From positions 1 to 8,320 of the forward strand of contig JAZQWC010000056.1 in assembly GCA_045632125.1 (NCBI GenBank): a stretch of DNA of 8,320 nt, read 5' to 3'. Below the pieces are notes generated by a model. That model had not been told where the DNA came from, searched no databases, and worked only from the letters and a program-made list of their open reading frames with translations. Shown here in pieces: positions 1 through 6,376 of this stretch. Position 1 is the stretch's first letter; the number at the start of each line of letters is the position of its first letter. The translations under genes were made by a program, and so were the position numbers. This stretch comes from CALWPV01 sp045632125. Lineage in GTDB: Bacteria; Bacillota; Clostridia; Lachnospirales; Bianqueaceae.

Positions 1-1572
1 GCCCAAAGAGGTACGGTGGATGATGTAGGGCAGAGCTTTCTCGCCGTTTTCATCAATATAGTACATGCCAAACTTTTCAGCCAGCAGCATATCGATCTGA
101 ATGGTAACGATGGTATCTTCTTTACCAAATACATTGTGGTATTGGATATCCAGCTTAGGACCATAGAAGGCAGCCTCGTCGATACCGATCTCGTAGTTCA
201 CACCCAGGTCATCCAGGATCTGACCCATGGCAGCCTGTGCCTCGTTCCACTGCTCAGCAGTACCTTCGTACTTAGCGGTATTGGAAGGATCCCACTGGGA
301 GAAACGGAAGGTACATTTATCCAGCATGCCAACGGTATCCAAGCAGTACTTAGCCAGCTCCAAACAGCCCTTGAACTCTTCTTCCAGCTGGTCGGGACGC
401 AGCACCAAGTGACCCTCGGAAATGGTGAACTGGCGCACACGGATCAGGCCGTGCATCTCGCCGGAGTCCTCGTTACGGAACAGGGTAGAGGTCTCGCCCA
501 AACGCATGGGCAGGTCACGGTAAGAGCGCTGACGGTTCAGGTAAACCTGATACTGGAAGGGACAGGTCATGGGACGCAGTGCAAAGCATTCCTTTTCCTC
601 GTCGTAAGGATCGCCCAGGATGAACATGCCATCCAGATAATGATCCCAGTGACCGGAAATGCGGAACAGATCACGCTTAGCCATCAAAGGAGTCTTGGTC
701 AGCATATAGCCGCGCTTCTGCTCGGTATCTTCCACCCAGCGCTGCAGCAGCTGAATGGTGCGGGCACCCTTGGGCAGCAGGATCGGCAGACCCTGACCGA
801 TGGAATCAACGGTGGTGAAGTATTCCAGATCGCGGCCCAGCTTGTTGTGGTCACGCTTCAAAGCTTCCTCGCGCTGCTGAACGTAGGCATCCAGATCTTC
901 CTTCTTGGTGAAGGCGGTACCGTAGATACGGGTCAGCATCTTATTCTTGGAATCACCGCGCCAGTAAGCACCGGCAATGGCGGTCAGCTTAAATACCTTG
1001 GTGGGTTTGGTGCTCATCAAATGGGGACCTGCACACAGATCCACATATTCGCCCTGCTTGTAGAAGCTCAGCTCGGCATCTTCGGGCAGATCTTCGATCA
1101 GCTGCACCTTATAGGGCTCATCTTTTTCCTGCATCAGAGCGATGGCCTCGGCGCGGGGCAGAGTGAAACGCTCCAGGGGCAGATTTTCTTTTACGATCTT
1201 CTTCATTTCGGCTTCGATGGCAGCCAGATCTTCGGTGGTGAAGGCCTGCTCGCGGTCGAAGTCGTAGTAGAAACCATCTTTAATAGCGGGGCCAATAGCT
1301 AACTTGGTTTCGGGATACAGGCGCTTAACAGCCTGAGCCATTACATGAGCCGCCGTATGGCGGAAAGCCAGACGACCTTCTTCGTCATTAAAGGTCAGGA
1401 TCTCAACGTCGCAGTCAGCGTCAACGATATGACGAAGGTCAACAACCTCTCCGTTTACCTTACCGGCACAGGCATTACGGGCCAGGCCTTCGCTGATGGA
1501 CTTGGCAATATCCAGCACGCTCAGGGCGCTTTCATACTCTTTGATAACGCCATCTTTCAAAGTGATTTTCAT
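1..1572 (-). CDS. thrS: Threonyl-tRNA synthetase, 3' end outside the window
   Basis: Class II aminoacyl-tRNA synthetase that charges tRNA-Thr with threonine in the cytoplasm. 524 residues are visible; E. coli ThrS has 642, so about 120 residues (end of motif 3 and the anticodon-binding domain) lie beyond position 1. Residues 1-60 form a TGS domain. The N2 editing domain follows with its HxxxH pair (H72, H76) and the CxxxH pair (C180, H184). The catalytic core shows motif 2 (FRNEDSGEMHGLIRVRQF) and all three expected zinc ligands: C337, H388 and H519. The window ends in HRTSLG, just before the motif 3 arginine. The zinc cysteine sits in MTCPFQYQVY, not the MNCPGH of E. coli. The ATG at 1572 has AGGAGG at 1587-1582, 9 nt upstream. 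Expression is governed by the T-box leader immediately upstream. Identity is secure from motifs and leader together. Confidence 0.97.
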   Translation of the reverse strand, partial: MKITLKDGVIKEYESALSVLDIAKSISEGLARNACAGKVNGEVVDLRHIVDADCDVEILTFNDEEGRLAFRHTAAHVMAQAVKRLYPETKLAIGPAIKDGFYYDFDREQAFTTEDLAAIEAEMKKIVKENLPLERFTLPRAEAIALMQEKDEPYKVQLIEDLPEDAELSFYKQGEYVDLCAGPHLMSTKPTKVFKLTAIAGAYWRGDSKNKMLTRIYGTAFTKKEDLDAYVQQREEALKRDHNKLGRDLEYFTTVDSIGQGLPILLPKGARTIQLLQRWVEDTEQKRGYMLTKTPLMAKRDLFRISGHWDHYLDGMFILGDPYDEEKECFALRPMTCPFQYQVYLNRQRSYRDLPMRLGETSTLFRNEDSGEMHGLIRVRQFTISEGHLVLRPDQLEEEFKGCLELAKYCLDTVGMLDKCTFRFSQWDPSNTAKYEGTAEQWNEAQAAMGQILDDLGVNYEIGIDEAAFYGPKLDIQYHNVFGKEDTIVTIQIDMLLAEKFGMYYIDENGEKALPYIIHRTSLG

Positions 1573-1573
1573 T

Positions 1574-1610
1574 GGGGATTTCCTCCTAGATCAAATAATA
1601 AAAAATCCCC
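1574..1610 (-). promoter_or_regulatory. Possible hairpin enclosing the thrS ribosome binding site
   Basis: On the minus strand GGGGATTT (1610-1603) is a perfect reverse complement of AAATCCCC (1581-1574). The 21-nt loop carries AGGAGG (1587-1582) directly against the 3' arm, and the ATG follows two bases after the stem. The 5' arm overlaps the 3' side of the T-box terminator, so this hairpin could form only when the terminator does not. The pairing is seen; any role in translation is inference. Confidence 0.4.
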
Positions 1611-1636
1611 GGGCGAACGTATCTCGTCGCTCGGGG
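1600..1636 (-). terminator. T-box intrinsic terminator
   Basis: Read on the minus strand, CCCCGAGCGA pairs with TCGCCCGGGG with one A-C mismatch. The stem extends by CG/CG across a bulged T to an AGATA loop, and is followed by ATTTTTT. It lies between the T-box core and the thrS ribosome binding site, the standard place for the terminator that competes with the antiterminator. Confidence 0.88.
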
Positions 1637-1903
1637 GTACATGGTTGTACGGTTCCACCTCGATGTTTCGCTTCAGGACGGCACATTTACCTGTGGAGCA
1701 AATTTGCGATCCCTTTGACCTGTAACGGGGCCATCCGCCTGCCTTATATCAGCAGGTGCTCGGGAGTGGTTTTCATCAGGGACGAACCTGCACGGGGCAG
1801 GGCTGCCATAGAAGACTTACAGCCGGTGGTCTTCTTTCTCTGTCTGGTGTCCGGGATTACTCGTTCCGTCGTAGCAACAGCTTTGAATCAAATTCAAAAC
1901 TTA

Positions 1904-2884
1904 TCATGTGCCCCTATTATACTCAGGCAGCAGACGAATGTCAAGGTCATTTTCCTGCTTTTTAGGGCCTTGGGGCTTATTCTTCTTTTCCATATCTTCC
2001 GGTACCATAAAGGTAAGAGCACGCTGATGCATTTGAATGTCAACGGTCTGATGCTGACCGCCGTATTCACCATCCAGGGTCCAGGGGGTGGGGGAATCAA
2101 AGGTGATGCGCACGTGCTTTGCCTTGGTATAAAACAGATGTTCAGACGTAAAATCCTGCAGCACGATGGAGGAGAGCAGGTGGCTCAAATTCTTCACACC
2201 GGAAGAAGCCTTGATCAGGATCACTTCGCAGAGGCCGTCGGTGAGGCTCACATCAGCGGTACGAAGGTGAAAGCCGCCGACCGAAGTGGTGTTGGTCACC
2301 ATACCGAGAATGAAGTCGCCCTCGGTGGTCTTGCCGTCTGCTTCCACCGTAAGGTGGTAGGATTTTAAAGATGTCAGCTTTTTGGCTCCTTCGATCAGGT
2401 AGGCCATGTTGCCGTACAGATTTTTTAAATTTTGGGGTGTGCCATAGGCCACGTCGGTGAAAGCGCCAAAGGCGGCCACATAGGAAAAATAGGAATCCTG
2501 AAAACCGCCGATATCGCAGGTGAAGCGGCGGCCATGGATGATATCCTTGGCGGCCTCGGTAGCTTTTTTGGAAATGTGGCGGCTGGTGGCAAAGTCGTTG
2601 ACAGTGCCGGAGGGAATGTAGCCGATGATGGGGCGCTGCAGCGGATCCAGGCTCATCATGGCGCGGACACATTCATTAAGGGTGCCGTCGCCGCCGCTGA
2701 GTACCAGAAGGTCGTATTCGCAGGCGCGGTCTTTGATGGTTTCGTAGGCGTCCAGGGCGCGCTGGGTGGGATGTACGGTGAGCTCATAGCCGCCGACGGC
2801 AAATATATTTAAGACTTCCATTAAATCCGGTGCCAGCTGGCCTTTACCGGACTTGGGATTGAAAATAAACAGCAATTTTTTCAT
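1904..2884 (-). CDS. Diacylglycerol/lipid kinase, DgkB/YegS/BmrU family
   Basis: Soluble lipid kinase of the DAGK catalytic superfamily (326 aa), which phosphorylates diacylglycerol or a related lipid at the inner face of the membrane; in Gram-positives DgkB returns diacylglycerol from lipoteichoic acid synthesis to phospholipid. Visible motifs are NPKSGKG near the N terminus (residues 9-15), the nucleotide-binding GGDGT (64-68) with following NE, GTVNDFA (93-99), a DG pair at 216-217 and DGE at 271-273, whose glutamate matches the proposed catalytic base of the family. Length fits the family. The ATG at 2884 is chosen because GGAG lies 8 nt upstream and a promoter lies at 2944-2916, so a longer reading frame starting at 2944 would begin in the -35 box. 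The last 30 residues are a charged tail beyond the fold, and their codons hold the thrS promoter. No separate terminator is seen before the thrS leader, so read-through into the T-box is likely. The exact lipid substrate cannot be told. Confidence 0.92.
   Translation of the reverse strand: MKKLLFIFNPKSGKGQLAPDLMEVLNIFAVGGYELTVHPTQRALDAYETIKDRACEYDLLVLSGGDGTLNECVRAMMSLDPLQRPIIGYIPSGTVNDFATSRHISKKATEAAKDIIHGRRFTCDIGGFQDSYFSYVAAFGAFTDVAYGTPQNLKNLYGNMAYLIEGAKKLTSLKSYHLTVEADGKTTEGDFILGMVTNTTSVGGFHLRTADVSLTDGLCEVILIKASSGVKNLSHLLSSIVLQDFTSEHLFYTKAKHVRITFDSPTPWTLDGEYGGQHQTVDIQMHQRALTFMVPEDMEKKNKPQGPKKQENDLDIRLLPEYNRGT
1916..1944 (-). promoter_or_regulatory. Consensus sigma-A promoter for the thrS leader
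   Basis: The -35 TTGACA (1944-1939) and -10 TATAAT (1921-1916) are both perfect consensus with a 17-bp spacer; the start point is expected near 1909. The whole promoter lies within the last codons of the upstream lipid kinase gene, whose stop codon is at 1906-1904. The -35 box spans the codons for D313-I316, and the -10 is read as the codons for Y322 and N323. Confidence 0.9.
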
Positions 2885-2915
2885 TATGAAATCTCCATAG
2901 AGCGAAATCGTATGT

Positions 2916-2944
2916 ATTCTATCACGCAGAAAGGGAGAATGCAA
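2916..2944 (-). promoter_or_regulatory. Promoter of the lipid kinase gene
   Basis: TTGCAT (2944-2939) and TAGAAT (2921-2916) are separated by 17 bp. The predicted start near 2909 leaves a 25-nt leader before the ATG at 2884, with its ribosome binding site GGAG at 2896-2893. Confidence 0.7.
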
Positions 2945-2973
2945 TTACAGAAATGGTTTTTTGTTGCAGAAAC

Positions 2974-3003
2974 TTGACTTAACATAGGAAAGCTTTATAT
3001 AAT
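2974..3003 (+). promoter_or_regulatory. Promoter of the MATE transporter gene
   Basis: TTGACT (2974-2979) and TATAAT (2998-3003) are separated by 18 bp; the start is expected near 3010. It is divergent from the lipid kinase promoter, with 29 bp between the two -35 boxes. It places transcription start downstream of the alternative TTG at 3007 and so supports the ATG at 3061. Confidence 0.82.
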
Positions 3004-3060
3004 AGTTTGGATTGCAGAGACTTTTGTTATGCAAACAAAAGAAAAGGAGATTTGTGTACA

Positions 3061-4404
3061 ATGGCAGCACATATAAAAGATATGACCCAGGGTCGGCCCG
3101 GGTCTTTGATCATAAATTTTGCCCTGCCGCTGATGCTGGGAAATGTATTTCAGCAGCTGTACACCGTGGTGGATACCATGGTGGTGGGAAAGGGGCTGGG
3201 CGTAGGCGCCTTGGCCGCTGTGGGATCGGCGGATTGGCTGAACTGGATGATGCTGGGCATGATTCAGGGGTTGACGCAGGGCTTTGCGATCTTGATGGCT
3301 CAGCGTTTTGGTGCGAAAGAAGAAGAAAAGCTACGGCAGACCGTGGGTTTGTCTACAGTGCTTTCGATTTTGAGTGCATTGGTGCTGATGCTGGTGGGTC
3401 AGGTTACGGTGGATCCGGTACTGAAAGCGATGAATACACCTGCTGAGATCCATACCAATGCTGAGCTCTATTTGCGGATTATGTTTATGGGAATTCCGGT
3501 GGTGATGGCCTATAACCTTTTAGCCTGTATTTTGCGTTCACTGGGCGATGGTAAAACACCGTTGAATGCCATGATCGTGGCCAGTATTATCAACGTGGTG
3601 CTGGACATCGTGTTTGTAATCCTGTTTCACTGGGGTATTGCAGGAGCGGCTATTGCCACATTGATCGCGCAGCTGTTTTCCGGTTGGTTCTGTTATCGGA
3701 AACTGCGGCAGATCAAAATGATGCACATGAATCGGTCGCATTTCAAGTGGGATGGACGCCGTGCCTTGAAACTATTTAAGCTGGGTATTCCCATGGCCTT
3801 TCAAAATGCAATCATTTCCATTGGTGGTATGCTGGTGCAGACCGTGGTAAATGGTCTGGGTGTATTGTATATAGCTGGTTTTACCGCCACCAATAAACTG
3901 TATGGCATCTTGGAGATCGCGGCGACTTCCTATGGGTATTCCATGATCACCTATGTGGGACAGAACCTGGGCGCGAAAAAGATCGATCGTATCCGACAGG
4001 GACAGCGAGCGGCGATCCTGTTGGCGATGGTAACCTCGGTGGTGATCGGGGTATTCATGTTGGTGTTTGGAAAACCGATTTTAAGTATGTTTATTTCCGG
4101 CACGCCGGAGGAGGTAAAGGAGACCCTGCGGGTTGCCTATTTCTACCTTTCGGTCATGAGTTACTGTTTGCCGTTTTTGTATTTGATACATATTTGCCGA
4201 GCATCCATTCAAGGTATGGGCAACACGGTATTGCCCATGTGGTCCGGTATTGCGGAGTTTGTGATGCGTACCGGCGCAGCCTTGCTTTTGCCAATGTTGG
4301 CGGGAGACACCGGCATTTTCTATGCGGAGATCCTAGCCTGGATCGGCGCTGACATCATTTTGATACCCAGCTACTATTATGTAATCAGTAAAGTGGATCG
4401 ATAA
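3061..4404 (+). CDS. MATE-family multidrug/metabolite efflux transporter
   Basis: Integral membrane antiporter of the MATE branch of the MOP superfamily (447 aa, the usual length), exporting cationic or other compounds with Na+ or H+ as counter-ion. It has about twelve hydrophobic segments in two homologous halves. The repeat shows in matching pairs: AQRFGAK (80-86) against GQNLGAK (300-306), and RSLGDGKTP (159-167) against RASIQGMGNT at about 380-390. The N-terminal FALPLMLGNVFQQLY...VDTMVVGK stretch is typical of the family. The ATG at 3061 has AAGGAGA 10 nt upstream; a TTG at 3007 in the same frame is rejected because it precedes the predicted transcription start. It is a single-gene transcript with its own promoter and terminator. 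No neighbouring regulator indicates the substrate, which remains unknown. Confidence 0.93.
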   Translation: MAAHIKDMTQGRPGSLIINFALPLMLGNVFQQLYTVVDTMVVGKGLGVGALAAVGSADWLNWMMLGMIQGLTQGFAILMAQRFGAKEEEKLRQTVGLSTVLSILSALVLMLVGQVTVDPVLKAMNTPAEIHTNAELYLRIMFMGIPVVMAYNLLACILRSLGDGKTPLNAMIVASIINVVLDIVFVILFHWGIAGAAIATLIAQLFSGWFCYRKLRQIKMMHMNRSHFKWDGRRALKLFKLGIPMAFQNAIISIGGMLVQTVVNGLGVLYIAGFTATNKLYGILEIAATSYGYSMITYVGQNLGAKKIDRIRQGQRAAILLAMVTSVVIGVFMLVFGKPILSMFISGTPEEVKETLRVAYFYLSVMSYCLPFLYLIHICRASIQGMGNTVLPMWSGIAEFVMRTGAALLLPMLAGDTGIFYAEILAWIGADIILIPSYYYVISKVDR

Positions 4405-4467
4405 AAAAACGAAGGGCATCTTTTCGAAACGAGTGTTATGTTTCAAAAAGATGCCCTTCTTATTTTT
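4403..4467. terminator. Bidirectional intrinsic terminator between convergent genes
   Basis: A 20-bp stem (4411-4430 with 4440-4459, one C-A mismatch) closes a 9-nt loop. It is followed by TTATTTTT on the plus strand and, through the A-run at 4403-4409, by a T-run on the minus strand. It can end both the MATE transcript and the ECF S-component transcript. Confidence 0.95.
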
Positions 4468-4480
4468 GAATGTCGATATA

Positions 4481-5074
4481 TTATTTGATTTTGGGGAATA
4501 GACCGGACTTTTTCATGGCGGGTCTCAACACCATGTACAAGGCAACAGCCACAATGGTGGAGGTAACGGCATTGATAGCAGTGGCGGTGATATTCCAGGC
4601 CAGAGTCAGCTCGGCAGCGGGACGACCCAAAATCAGCAACTTGTAATAGTAGCCTACCAACGGATCGAAGATCACATTGAACAGCAGACCGGCAATAGCA
4701 GAAAGCAGGGTATAGCGGAAGACATGTTTGGTATCGTCAGTTTTCGTGATCTTGCCGATGCGGTGTGCTACTAAGCCTGTGATCAGGCCGATGCACAGCT
4801 TTAAAATAAAGGTTTTGGGTGCATAGGTGATGTATTTAGGATCGAAAAGATCGCCGATGGTCATGCCAAGGGCGCCGCCTAAACCGCCTAAAGGACCACC
4901 CAGAAGCAGGGCGCCCAGTACGCACACTGCATTGCCCAAATGGATGGAAGTCTGATCGCCGCCGGGCAGCGGGATCTTGATCTGCAGGAAAGTAAATACT
5001 ACATAAGAAAGGGCCGCGATCAAGCCGCACAGTACAACTCTCATTAATTGATCGCTATGTTTTGACTTAGCCAT
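4481..5074 (-). CDS. ECF transporter S component (substrate-binding membrane subunit)
   Basis: Small hydrophobic protein (197 aa) resembling the PF12822-type S components of energy-coupling factor importers, which bind a vitamin or related micronutrient and dock with a shared EcfA-EcfA'-EcfT module. About six membrane segments can be seen: residues 11-31, 45-60, 62-76, 87-105, 121-142 and 157-184. Family-like features are the small-residue-rich first helix, the TSIHLGNAV segment (42-50), the glycine-rich GGPLGGLGGALG stretch (59-70) followed by GDLFDP (74-79), and ITGLVAHRIGK (98-108). No ATPase or EcfT gene is adjacent, as expected for a group II system with the energising module elsewhere. 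The ATG at 5074 has GGAG 9 nt upstream. The upstream gap has inverted repeats that may regulate it. I cannot name the substrate. Confidence 0.85.
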   Translation of the reverse strand: MAKSKHSDQLMRVVLCGLIAALSYVVFTFLQIKIPLPGGDQTSIHLGNAVCVLGALLLGGPLGGLGGALGMTIGDLFDPKYITYAPKTFILKLCIGLITGLVAHRIGKITKTDDTKHVFRYTLLSAIAGLLFNVIFDPLVGYYYKLLILGRPAAELTLAWNITATAINAVTSTIVAVALYMVLRPAMKKSGLFPKIK

Positions 5075-5104
5075 GATGTGAAACTCCTAATTCATATTCA
5101 TATA

Positions 5105-5141
5105 AAAACCTGTTACGAGGTTTCAAGTCGTAACAGGTTTT
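5105..5141 (-). promoter_or_regulatory. Perfect 14-bp inverted repeat in the ECF gene leader, possible attenuator or operator
   Basis: AAAACCTGTTACGA (5105-5118) and TCGTAACAGGTTTT (5128-5141) pair without mismatch around a 9-nt loop. On the minus strand the stem runs into TTTTTATAT just before the ribosome binding site at 5087-5084, which looks like a premature terminator. If transcription instead starts from the TATAAT at 5147-5142, the repeat overlaps the start point and would suit a repressor site. Confidence 0.55.
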
Positions 5142-5193
5142 ATTATAATGAGAACTGACAATACGAAAAGTATCAGTTTTGTTATTAATTATA
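5142..5193 (-). promoter_or_regulatory. Candidate promoter region of the ECF gene with a second inverted repeat
   Basis: Two TATAAT hexamers occur on the minus strand, at 5193-5188 and 5147-5142, but neither has a good -35 box at 16-18 bp. Between them lies an imperfect inverted repeat: AACTGA (5153-5158) pairs with TCAGTT (5173-5178), and TAC with GTA inside, with a 3-nt bulge and a GAAAA loop. The weak -35 match leaves open whether the gene has its own promoter or is read from popT. Confidence 0.3.
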
Positions 5194-5206
5194 TAACCAG
5201 ATGGGG

Positions 5207-5263
5207 GCAAGAGAGCACCTTTGGACCAGTTCAGTGGTATGTTGTCCAAAGGTGCTCTCTTGC
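5207..5263. repeat. Perfect 20-bp inverted repeat between popT and the ECF gene
   Basis: Positions 5207-5226 and 5244-5263 are exact reverse complements around a 17-nt loop, giving a very stable hairpin on either strand. Neither strand has a T-run directly after it, so it is not a standard intrinsic terminator. It does not match any riboswitch class I recognise. It could protect the popT mRNA 3' end, be a solitary repeat element, or be part of a small RNA. No flanking target duplication or transposase is seen. Confidence 0.85.
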
Positions 5264-5315
5264 GTAGTGGGTTGTGACCACATAATAGAATTTTTTAAGC
5301 AGTTGCTTTGATGAT

Positions 5316-6152
5316 TTATTCGACGGTATATTTGGAGTTGAATTTATCCAGTGCCAGTGCGGCGATGATGCCGATGATCAGGCAGACCACATTGACAGCA
5401 GCGCTGCCGATGGAAAGGGTAAAGCTGTCTACGGGAACGATCATCACAGTGGCGGCGATTACTACACCGACAATAGCATGGAAAGAAACGGAATAATGAT
5501 GTTTGAACAGAGTGTCCACAGCCTTTGCAAACAGGATCACAGTGGCCAGTGCACCAATACCGGCGGGAATCAAAATGCCGAAGTCAAAATGGCTGATGCC
5601 ATCCACAAAGGGCTGGTAAAGGCCTAAAGGCATTAATAAGGTGGAAAAACTCATGCCGGGTGCGATCACACTCAGAGCCAGGCAGAAACCACAGAACAGA
5701 TACCAGAAGAAATTGGGACTGATCTCCACGGAAAGCACCTTCAAACCCAGCAGCAGGGCAAAGATCAAAGCAGTAGCTACGAGCAGAGAAATATAGGACC
5801 CTTTACTGCGTCCTTTTTGGCCGGCTTCGCGCCATAAAGAAGGCAGCATACCGCCGATCAGGCCGATGAACAGGCACACAGAAGGTGCGGGATAGCGATC
5901 CAGCACAAAGGAAAGCAGACCTGCAATACCTAAAAAGCCGATCGCAATACCGATGATTACCGGTAGTAACTTAGGCAGATGGGTCTTCATCTTGCGGAAA
6001 GGATCTGCCAGAAATTCCATTAGAAGTGTATAAATACCAAATACTACGCACAGCACACCGCCGGAGATGCCCGGCAGCACAGCGCCCAAACCGATCAGCG
6101 CGCCCTGCAGAATGCGCAGCGCAAAGGGAGAAGATGTATTATTTTTACTCAT
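5316..6152 (-). CDS. DUF368/PopT-family undecaprenyl-phosphate transporter
   Basis: Polytopic membrane protein (278 aa) of the DUF368 family (PF04018). Members were shown, alongside DedA/UptA proteins, to return undecaprenyl phosphate, the lipid carrier for cell wall and surface glycan synthesis, from the outer to the inner leaflet. The family hallmark is seen as two similar re-entrant motifs in the two halves: LPGISGG (26-32) and APGMSFS (164-170). About eight hydrophobic segments surround them, and the charged loop at 106-118 is probably cytoplasmic. Length is normal for Gram-positive members. The ATG at 6152 has GAGGTG 7 nt upstream. It has its own promoter, divergent from the oxidoreductase operon. 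No intrinsic terminator with a T-run follows it, so transcription may continue towards the ECF gene. Family is confident; the transported polyprenyl phosphate is inferred from homologues. Confidence 0.92.
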   Translation of the reverse strand: MSKNNTSSPFALRILQGALIGLGAVLPGISGGVLCVVFGIYTLLMEFLADPFRKMKTHLPKLLPVIIGIAIGFLGIAGLLSFVLDRYPAPSVCLFIGLIGGMLPSLWREAGQKGRSKGSYISLLVATALIFALLLGLKVLSVEISPNFFWYLFCGFCLALSVIAPGMSFSTLLMPLGLYQPFVDGISHFDFGILIPAGIGALATVILFAKAVDTLFKHHYSVSFHAIVGVVIAATVMIVPVDSFTLSIGSAAVNVVCLIIGIIAALALDKFNSKYTVE

Positions 6153-6188
6153 TGATTGTCACCTCGTTTATTTTTTTAGGTACTCCTA

Positions 6189-6217
6189 ATAATATATGAA
6201 ACTCATCGATTTGTCAC
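6189..6217 (-). promoter_or_regulatory. Promoter of the popT-type gene
   Basis: GTGACA (6217-6212) and TATTAT (6194-6189) are separated by 17 bp. A short palindrome, TTAGG-N4-CCTAA (6176-6189), overlaps the expected start point near 6182 and could be an operator or a leader stem. Confidence 0.6.
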
Positions 6218-6237
6218 GCATAAATATGGAAAAAGTA

Positions 6238-6265
6238 TTGAAAATCACGGTCAATTTAGTATAAT
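6238..6265 (+). promoter_or_regulatory. Promoter of the oxidoreductase gene and possibly sdaAB-sdaAA
   Basis: TTGAAA (6238-6243) and TATAAT (6260-6265) are separated by 16 bp, with the start expected near 6272. It is divergent from the popT promoter. Confidence 0.8.
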
Positions 6266-6271
6266 GATAAT

Positions 6272-6376
6272 ATCATGGCGCATTATGGATATCGTCCGAT
6301 GCGTCAATCGCTTGAAGGTCTTGGCCGCCCTGCGGCGGGGCCGTAAAAATGAAAAATCCAAAAGGAGATATCAACC
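6272..6376 (+). promoter_or_regulatory. Leader of about 105 nt with a GC-rich hairpin
   Basis: The untranslated leader is longer than its neighbours'. It contains a hairpin in which CCGCC (6325-6329) pairs with GGCGG (6334-6338), extended by GG/CC across a two-base bulge. This is a GC-rich island in an AT-rich gap. No T-run follows, so it is not a terminator, and I recognise no riboswitch class. The ribosome binding site AAAGGAGA is at 6361-6368. Confidence 0.45.

Larger units (their letters stand above)
1573..1909 (-). promoter_or_regulatory. T-box riboswitch leader of thrS, threonine (ACC) specifier
   Basis: Leader RNA that senses uncharged tRNA-Thr and controls read-through into thrS. The T-box core GGTGGAACCGT is at 1659-1649. 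Stem I can be drawn by hand: its base pairs AGCTGTTGCT (1882-1873) with AGCACCTGCT (1760-1751), with two mismatches. An AGTA loop-E motif is at 1861-1858, and a distal hairpin GAAGAC/GTCTTC closes the upper arm. Opposite AGTA on the 3' side lies ACC at 1770-1768, followed by the expected purine A. ACC is a threonine codon, so the specifier agrees with the gene. The variable T-box base reads UGGA, which predicts U at the discriminator position of the cognate tRNA. The class is recognised from the motif; the folding is my hand pairing, and the stem II/III region and antiterminator arms were not resolved. Confidence 0.92.

Noticed and set aside
16..1302. Long plus-strand open frame of 428 codons
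   Set aside because: It is antisense to thrS, which has full motif support, a ribosome binding site and a T-box; the plus-strand translation shows no recognisable domain.
1496..2368. Plus-strand open frame of 290 codons across the thrS leader and lipid kinase
   Set aside because: It runs antisense over thrS, the T-box and the kinase gene, with no ribosome binding site or known motif.
2885..2944. N-terminal extension of the lipid kinase to 2944
   Set aside because: The extra start codon is inside the -35 box of the predicted promoter, and the ATG at 2884 has a well-spaced GGAG and begins directly with the family fold.
5067..5249. Minus-strand 60-codon frame upstream of the ECF gene
   Set aside because: It lies over the inverted repeats, overlaps the ECF start and has no ribosome binding site; the peptide is not recognisable.
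5207..5263. Reading the 20-bp inverted repeat as the end of an insertion sequence or as a CRISPR repeat
   Set aside because: There is one copy only, with no spacer array, transposase or visible target duplication.
5101..5315. TPP, glycine, THF or preQ1 riboswitch before the ECF gene
   Set aside because: I compared the leader by eye with the conserved cores of these classes and found no match.
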